Source of the DNA: Candidatus Homeothermus arabinoxylanisolvens | Lineage (GTDB): Bacteria > Bacteroidota > Bacteroidia > Bacteroidales > Muribaculaceae | Assembly (NCBI GenBank): GCA_001689405.1 | Contig: LUJO01000010.1 | Location: forward strand, 1 to 37,018 | Length of the DNA: 37,018 nucleotides | Reading direction: 5' to 3' | In this document: positions 32,152 to 37,018 of the stretch, piece after piece | Layout of the letters: every line of letters begins with the position of its first letter | Numbering within the stretch: position 1 is the first letter of the stretch | Notes under the pieces: model-generated | Databases searched by the model: none | What the model saw: the letters and a program-made list of their open reading frames with translations, nothing else | What the model was told of the DNA's origin: nothing | Program-made: the position numbers and the translations under genes

Positions 32152-33154
32152 GGGACACGGCGATGACATATACCGCTACGGCGATGCCGTTCGCTATAAT
32201 TTCAGCTCCAATATATTGTGCGGGGTTGACCATGCCGGCCTTATGAAGCATCTGGCGTCATGCATGGCCGCTATAAGCAATTATCCGGAGCCGGAGCCTG
32301 TCACGCTTGAGCGGCGGCTTGCTATGGAAGCGGGGGTGAAGCCTGACTCCGTTATGGTGACAAACGGCGCTACGGAGGCTATATACCTTATAGCGGGGGC
32401 TACGGCCGGGCTGACGTCGGCCGTTTTGCAGCCTGCGTTCAGCGAGTATGCCGACGCCTGCCGTCTTAATTGTCATCGTGTAGTGGACTGTATGTCGTTG
32501 GACGATATTCCCGCAGAGGCTGATGTCGTGTGGATATGCAATCCCGGAAATCCCTGCGGACGTGTTATCGGCCGGGCTGTTTTGGATGCGCTGGTCGCAA
32601 GCCGTAATGATACGGTTTTCGTTATCGATCAGGCCTATGCCGACTACACGCTGTGTCAGGTCATGACCGGAGGCGAGGCGGTTGATTATGGCAATGTCAT
32701 ATTGCTCAATTCGCTGACAAAGCGGTTTTCGGTCCCTGGTCTGCGCATAGGTTATGCTACGGGAGCGCCTTGTTTGCTTGACCGGATCAGACCGCGTCGT
32801 ATGCCGTGGTCGGTCAACGGACCGGCTATCGAGGCCGCGCGTTTCCTTCTTGACCACAGACAGGAGTATGTGATAGATGCACGGGCCATGCATGAGGAGG
32901 CGTGTCGGCTTTCCGTTGAATTAAACAGACTCGGAGTGGCTACGGAGCCGACAGACTGCAACTTTATATTGTGCCGTCTGCCTGACGGAAGCGCCGCGCG
33001 TCTTAAAGAGTGGCTTATGGAGCGGCACGGCATACTCATACGTGACGCATCCAACTTTTACGGACTTACACCGACGCATTTCCGTGTAGCGGTACAAGGA
33101 CGGCATGCCGACGACATTTTAATCGATGCTTTAAGACAATGGATGAACTTGTAG
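32144..33154 (+). CDS. Threonine-phosphate decarboxylase-like PLP enzyme (cobamide arm)
   Basis: This fold-type I PLP enzyme of 336 residues is related to histidinol-phosphate aminotransferase. Visible features are FSSNILCGVDH (near the N-terminus), VTNGATEAIYLIAG, CNPGNPCGRVI (NPxNPxG, about 132-142), IDQAYADY (162-169), the PLP Lys 193 in NSLTKRFSVPGLRIGY and an arginine in the carboxylate-binding region. Between cobQ and cbiB it is best read as the CobD/CobC-type enzyme making (R)-1-amino-2-propanol phosphate, the linker of adenosylcobinamide phosphate. By sequence alone a histidinol-phosphate aminotransferase would look similar; context decides. It overlaps cobQ by 8 bases and cbiB by 16. 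Confidence 0.87.
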   Translation: MTEGHGDDIYRYGDAVRYNFSSNILCGVDHAGLMKHLASCMAAISNYPEPEPVTLERRLAMEAGVKPDSVMVTNGATEAIYLIAGATAGLTSAVLQPAFSEYADACRLNCHRVVDCMSLDDIPAEADVVWICNPGNPCGRVIGRAVLDALVASRNDTVFVIDQAYADYTLCQVMTGGEAVDYGNVILLNSLTKRFSVPGLRIGYATGAPCLLDRIRPRRMPWSVNGPAIEAARFLLDHRQEYVIDARAMHEEACRLSVELNRLGVATEPTDCNFILCRLPDGSAARLKEWLMERHGILIRDASNFYGLTPTHFRVAVQGRHADDILIDALRQWMNL

Positions 33155-34095
33155 TTATAATGCCCTTGCTGATAGGTTATTGTATGGACCTGTCGCTTGG
33201 CGATCCGTCGTGGCTGCCTCATCCCGTGGTCGGCTTCGGGCACATGATATCGGCATGTGAACGGCATCTTAACCGTGGCGCGCACAGGGTGGCCAAAGGT
33301 GCGTTTACCGCCCTCGGACTTGTACTGTCGGTCTACATGGCGGCATGTGCGGGTTTGTGGCTTATAGCTCCCGTGCGGTGGCTTGCCGTTGCTGTGGAAG
33401 CGTTATGTATATTTTACTGCCTTGCTGGGACTACGCTCGTCGGTGAGGTGCGCGAGGTGTTCCGCGCCGTGGATCGTTCGGTAGACGAGGGACGTTGTCA
33501 GGTGGCGAGGATTGTCGGACGTGACACTTCGTCGCTGTCGCCGCAGGAAGTGCGCATCGCCGCGCTTGAGACTCTTGCCGAGAACCTCAGCGACGGAGTC
33601 ATAGCGCCACTGTTCTGGTATCTCGTGCTCGGAGTACCGGGAATGCTCGCGTACAAGATGGTCAATACACTTGACTCGATGATCGGTTACCGTACGGCCC
33701 GGTACCGTGAATTCGGACGCTTTGCGGCGCGCATGGATGATGTGGCCAACTACATCCCGGCCCGTATTACAGCGGTCATGATGGTAGTGTGTGCCGCACG
33801 GCCGGGACTACTTACGTTTGTCCGGCGTTACGGATGCGCTCATGCCAGTCCTAATTCAGGCTATCCCGAGGCTGCCATGGCCGGGATACTCGGCTGCCGT
33901 TTCGGCGGAGCTCATGACTACTTCGGCGAGCGGGTCGAGAAGCCTTACATAGGCACATGTGACCGTCAGGTCGACATCAATGACATGACCCGCGCCGTCA
34001 GAGTGTGTCGTCTTACAGAGGCTCTCGCAGTCGTGACCGTGCTTATTATAAAAGTAATTGTTCTGATAATGTACCAAAAATATTATTTCATATGA
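33139..34095 (+). CDS. cbiB: Adenosylcobinamide-phosphate synthase
   Basis: This 318-residue inner-membrane protein attaches aminopropanol (phosphate) to adenosylcobyric acid. Family signatures are LGDPSWLPHPVVGFGHMI near the N-terminus, LAENLSDGVIAPLFWYLVLGVPGMLAYKMVNTLDSMIGYR in the middle and SPNSGYPEAAMAGILGCRFGG near the C-terminus. About four to five membrane helices are visible. It overlaps the preceding gene by 16 bases and the following BNR gene by 4 (ATGA). Later genes of nucleotide-loop assembly (cobU, cobT, cobS) are not within this window. Confidence 0.95.
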   Translation: MDELVVIMPLLIGYCMDLSLGDPSWLPHPVVGFGHMISACERHLNRGAHRVAKGAFTALGLVLSVYMAACAGLWLIAPVRWLAVAVEALCIFYCLAGTTLVGEVREVFRAVDRSVDEGRCQVARIVGRDTSSLSPQEVRIAALETLAENLSDGVIAPLFWYLVLGVPGMLAYKMVNTLDSMIGYRTARYREFGRFAARMDDVANYIPARITAVMMVVCAARPGLLTFVRRYGCAHASPNSGYPEAAMAGILGCRFGGAHDYFGERVEKPYIGTCDRQVDINDMTRAVRVCRLTEALAVVTVLIIKVIVLIMYQKYYFI

Positions 34096-35378
34096 AGCGG
34101 CTGTTCTTATCGTTATTCGTTGTGCTTTCGGTATTTTGTTCTGTCGCGCAGGGCCGGTTGAGCGAAGTCGGACCCGGATATTGCCGTACATCGGTCAATA
34201 CGGCGGTGTTTCGTGCCGGATCGCTGGCTACCCACGGCGACGTGCAGTATGTGTCGTATTACGATCCGGAAGGTTATGTGACTGTCGGCAAGCGTCAGCT
34301 TGACAGCGACGAGTGGGCGGTGAACCGCACGCAGTATAAAGGCAATGTGGCCGACGCGCACAATGTCATAAGCATCGGTGTGGACGGGGATGGATATCTG
34401 CACGTGGCTTTTGACCATCACGGCCATCCGTTGCGTTATTGTCGCTCGGTACGTCCCGGCTCGCTTGAACTCGGACAGCTTGAGCCTATGACCGGTATTG
34501 ACGAGAACGATGTCACTTATCCTGAATTTTACCGTCTGGCTGACGGCGACATGCTGTTTGCCTACCGTTCGGGAGCCTCGGGACGCGGCAATCTCGTGCT
34601 TAACCGTTACTCGACAGTCGACCGCCGCTGGTCGAGGGTGCAGGATATACTGATAGACGGTGAAAACGAGCGCAACGCTTATTGGCAGATGCATGTCGAT
34701 GCGTCCGGCACCATACATCTGTCATGGGTATGGCGTGAGACATGGCTGGTGGAGACCAACCATGACCTGTGTTATGCCCGTTCGTCAGATAACGGAATTA
34801 CTTGGCAGCGCTCCGACGACACCCCGTATACGCTGCCTATAACTATGTCGACTGCAGAAGTGGCGTGGCCCGTGCCGCAGAATTCGGAGCTGATCAATCA
34901 GACCGGTATGACCGCCGATGCCGACGGGCACCCTTATATAGCCACCTACTGGCGCGATGCCGACAGTACGGTGCCGCAGTATCGTCTTGTATGGCATGAC
35001 GGCACGGCATGGCGTATGAATCAGGTGGGTGAGCGCAATACTCCGTTCTCGCTTTCGGGCGGCGGTACAAAAATGATACCCGTATCGCGTCCGCGTATTG
35101 TGAGCGACGGTAATTCGGCTTGGTATATATTTCGCGATACGGAGCGCGGCAGTAGAGTTACGGTGGCGCATACCCCGCGTCTCGGTGATGTCGCGTGGAC
35201 ATTTACCGACATGACTTCCTTCCCGGTAGATGCGTGGGAGCCTACCGTTGACGTATCATTATGGAATTCCCGCCGCAGGCTTGACATATTTGTACAGACG
35301 ACCAGTCAGGGCGACGGTGAGCGGGTGGCCGGCGATGCCGCCGGCTCGACTCCGGTATACGTGCTTACCTGTCCTTAA
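34092..35378 (+). CDS. Secreted BNR-repeat (BNR_4-like) protein
   Basis: This is a 428-residue exported protein. A signal peptide MKRLFLSLFVVLSVFCSVAQ (cleavage near residue 20) is followed by a beta-propeller-like body with BNR/Asp-box-type segments (YARSSDNGITWQRSDDTPY, about 245-263) and repeated short strands such as GDGYLHVAFDHHGHPLRYCRS. It resembles the BNR_4 family, some of which act on acidic plant or algal polysaccharides, and some of which have no known activity. ATG 34092 overlaps the cbiB stop (ATGA). Coupling a secreted propeller to late cobamide synthesis is odd and may mean a shared transcript rather than a shared function. Its stop overlaps that of the convergent surface gene. 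Confidence 0.8.
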   Translation: MKRLFLSLFVVLSVFCSVAQGRLSEVGPGYCRTSVNTAVFRAGSLATHGDVQYVSYYDPEGYVTVGKRQLDSDEWAVNRTQYKGNVADAHNVISIGVDGDGYLHVAFDHHGHPLRYCRSVRPGSLELGQLEPMTGIDENDVTYPEFYRLADGDMLFAYRSGASGRGNLVLNRYSTVDRRWSRVQDILIDGENERNAYWQMHVDASGTIHLSWVWRETWLVETNHDLCYARSSDNGITWQRSDDTPYTLPITMSTAEVAWPVPQNSELINQTGMTADADGHPYIATYWRDADSTVPQYRLVWHDGTAWRMNQVGERNTPFSLSGGGTKMIPVSRPRIVSDGNSAWYIFRDTERGSRVTVAHTPRLGDVAWTFTDMTSFPVDAWEPTVDVSLWNSRRRLDIFVQTTSQGDGERVAGDAAGSTPVYVLTCP

Positions 35379-37018
35379 TCATCTACGTCGCGTACGCAAC
35401 GCACGGGGCCGCCGACCGCGCGGCGAGAGTAGCCGTAGCTTGTCTCAAACGGGTCGACCTCTCCCGGTGTATGGAGGTGAAATATGTTTACACGTCCGCC
35501 TTCGGAAGCTGACGAGGTGTGGTAGTTGCCGCACATGCCGTTACGCCACGGACGCCCTCCCATAGTGCGCAGTCCCTGACTTGGAAAGTATACCCACTTG
35601 CCCTTTTTCCATTCTTGCACATACATGCGGAAGCCGCGGTATGCTTCATTGTTTGACGCGTGGACGGAGTTTATGTTGCCATATGCTCCGCTGGCGTTTT
35701 TGCCGTTTATCGTGAAGCCGAGCCACATGTCGCCCGGAGGTACCATCCATCCGGCAGGGCACGGGTCGAAAATGGATTTTTCCGTAGCGCCGTTGTCAGA
35801 GAGCACACAGCCTGTCGACACGGTGTATTTCTTGGCTGTGGAATAGGGCTTGCCGCCCCACAGGGTATCCTCATGTCCCCAGTACCAGTCGCCGTTGTTG
35901 ACGCAGTCGGCGTCATTGCCGGTGTTGGATTCTTTGCCCGATTTTACCGGGCTTATGAAGTGGGTGGGGTGCTGGACCGTGTATTTGATTGTACCTGTTG
36001 ACTGGCTTGCGGCTTCGGTGCTGAACAGTTCGGTGGTATGTACCGCGCCGGTGGTGTTCATGTCTATGGTCTTGTTCTCGTTATCACGCAGGTCGCCGAC
36101 ATTTCCTCTGCTGTATTGATAGTAATCTACATGATAGTCCAAGTCGCCGATGGGGAAGGGGTCTTTGCGTCCCCACTGGTACACGCAGCCGTAGGTAAGA
36201 CGCCCGTAATCGTTGGGATTGGCTGATTTTGCTCCGAGATTGCACTTCATCAGTGACCGGCCCTTGACACTGCGTATATTGCCTGTGGTTATGATGCTGC
36301 TTTCGTTCCAGCCGAAGGTGTTGTACGGCACGGCTTCATCAAGATTGGCCGGACTCTGGTTGTTTACCCATATGTGCCATGACCACAGTATCGTTCCGGC
36401 GCTGTTGTAGGCCGCTATCAGGGCATTGCCTACCGCGGTGCCGGCTTTTACATGTACGCGGTCGTAGGCGTCGAGCCATACTTTGTCGCCTTTCGTATTG
36501 TCGCCGATCACGTTTAAGAACTGCCATAGTATTTTGACTTTGGCTATTTTCTTTTCGGGCACATTTTTGTTTACGTAGTCGGAGTACTTCCACCCGCCGC
36601 CGGTTTCGGTGCGGTTATACGGGTCAAACATGATCTCGTTGCCCGTGTTGACCACAAAGCAGTTGGCGGGAGCGGCGAGCACGCGGTCATCGCGGTTTTC
36701 CGACTTGATATTCAGTGTTATGTTGTAGTTGTGGTTGCGGCGTACGTTGAAGTCGTTATAGTCGTTTTCACCGAGATATATGGTGTACAGGAAGTTGGAG
36801 CCGTTGGTCCTCGAAGTCACGAACAGCTGCACATAAAGCGCCTTGTCGGGAGCGCCGTTGTTCTTGTTTTTCGGGTCGGTATTGTCTTTCTTGCCTCGTC
36901 TGTTGGCCGGCATGTAGAATGTGTACACCTCTCCCGATGCCAGCTGCTTGTCGATAGTCACGGAGCGTGTGGCGAAGTCGCCTACGGGGTAGTTCTCCTC
37001 CGCGGGAGTCTCCTCCAT
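35375..37018 (-). CDS. Surface protein fragment, fimbrillin/FISUMP-like C-terminal part (5' truncated)
   Basis: The 547 visible residues are the C-terminal part of a larger envelope protein whose start lies beyond the window; the Met at the edge may be internal. The N-terminal visible part (about 1-120: YTFYMPANRRGKK, FLYTIYLGENDYNDFNVRRNHNYNITLNIK) resembles the beta-sandwich of Mfa/FimA-like fimbrial subunits or DUF4906-type tip proteins. The C-terminal ~330 residues resemble the FISUMP-type domain (GCVYQWGRKDPFPIG, SIFDPCPAGWMVPPG and the closing GGPVRCVRDVDD). This combination suits a fimbrial tip or adhesin subunit. Family assignment is by memory of motifs. It converges on the BNR gene, with the two stop codons sharing TTAA. 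Confidence 0.7.
   Translation of the reverse strand: MEETPAEENYPVGDFATRSVTIDKQLASGEVYTFYMPANRRGKKDNTDPKNKNNGAPDKALYVQLFVTSRTNGSNFLYTIYLGENDYNDFNVRRNHNYNITLNIKSENRDDRVLAAPANCFVVNTGNEIMFDPYNRTETGGGWKYSDYVNKNVPEKKIAKVKILWQFLNVIGDNTKGDKVWLDAYDRVHVKAGTAVGNALIAAYNSAGTILWSWHIWVNNQSPANLDEAVPYNTFGWNESSIITTGNIRSVKGRSLMKCNLGAKSANPNDYGRLTYGCVYQWGRKDPFPIGDLDYHVDYYQYSRGNVGDLRDNENKTIDMNTTGAVHTTELFSTEAASQSTGTIKYTVQHPTHFISPVKSGKESNTGNDADCVNNGDWYWGHEDTLWGGKPYSTAKKYTVSTGCVLSDNGATEKSIFDPCPAGWMVPPGDMWLGFTINGKNASGAYGNINSVHASNNEAYRGFRMYVQEWKKGKWVYFPSQGLRTMGGRPWRNGMCGNYHTSSASEGGRVNIFHLHTPGEVDPFETSYGYSRRAVGGPVRCVRDVDD

Overview
The window reads as a chromosomal segment of a gut Bacteroidales bacterium, most likely of the Muribaculaceae. 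Five things point there. The promoters follow the Bacteroidetes form (a -7 box TAnnTTTG, often with TTG about 19-20 bases upstream). There are no convincing Shine-Dalgarno sites. Family markers are present: DUF3822 next to rsmD, WG-repeat lipoproteins, a Big_5-type lipoprotein, an AAA_14/DUF4143 ATPase and a fimbrillin/FISUMP-like surface protein. GC content is moderate, yet ATA is heavily used for isoleucine. This placement is inferred from sequence character only.

Layout. Bases 1-1252 (-) hold a tyrosine integrase cut by an in-frame TAG, lying just beyond the 3' end of two identical tRNA-Val(UAC) genes (1761-1960, -); this looks like the edge of an integrated element. Bases 2098-6778 (+) carry purB, an RluB/RsuA-type pseudouridine synthase with a long GGYNNNRQ repeat region, and asnS. 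Bases 6861-13441 (-) carry two WG-repeat lipoproteins, rsmD, a DUF3822 protein and a large Ig-like lipoprotein. Bases 13585-21336 (+) carry a three-gene module: a membrane-anchored periplasmic vWA protein, a 921-residue tubulin/FtsZ-superfamily protein, and a 1079-residue membrane-anchored papain-like cysteine peptidase. A tRNA-Pro(CGG) and recA follow.

Bases 22945-29142 (-) form a compact six-gene operon: serine acetyltransferase, an RlmL-like rRNA methyltransferase, purD, a multi-pass membrane protein, pdxB and an FKBP-type isomerase. Bases 29365-30555 (+) encode an AAA_14/DUF4143 ATPase behind three 32-base direct repeats. Bases 30673-35378 (+) encode late cobamide genes (cobQ, threonine-phosphate decarboxylase, cbiB) coupled by overlaps to a secreted BNR-repeat protein. 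A convergent, 5'-truncated surface protein (35375-37018, -) closes the window.

The best candidate for a poorly described system is the vWA / tubulin-like / papain-like operon. Its parts suggest a periplasmic sensor or adhesion module joined through one membrane helix to a cytoplasmic GTP-dependent polymer and an inner-membrane cysteine protease. From memory, published comparative genomics has linked FtsZ-like families to vWA proteins in predicted membrane-remodelling systems. I know of no experimental description of the trio with a papain-like peptidase.
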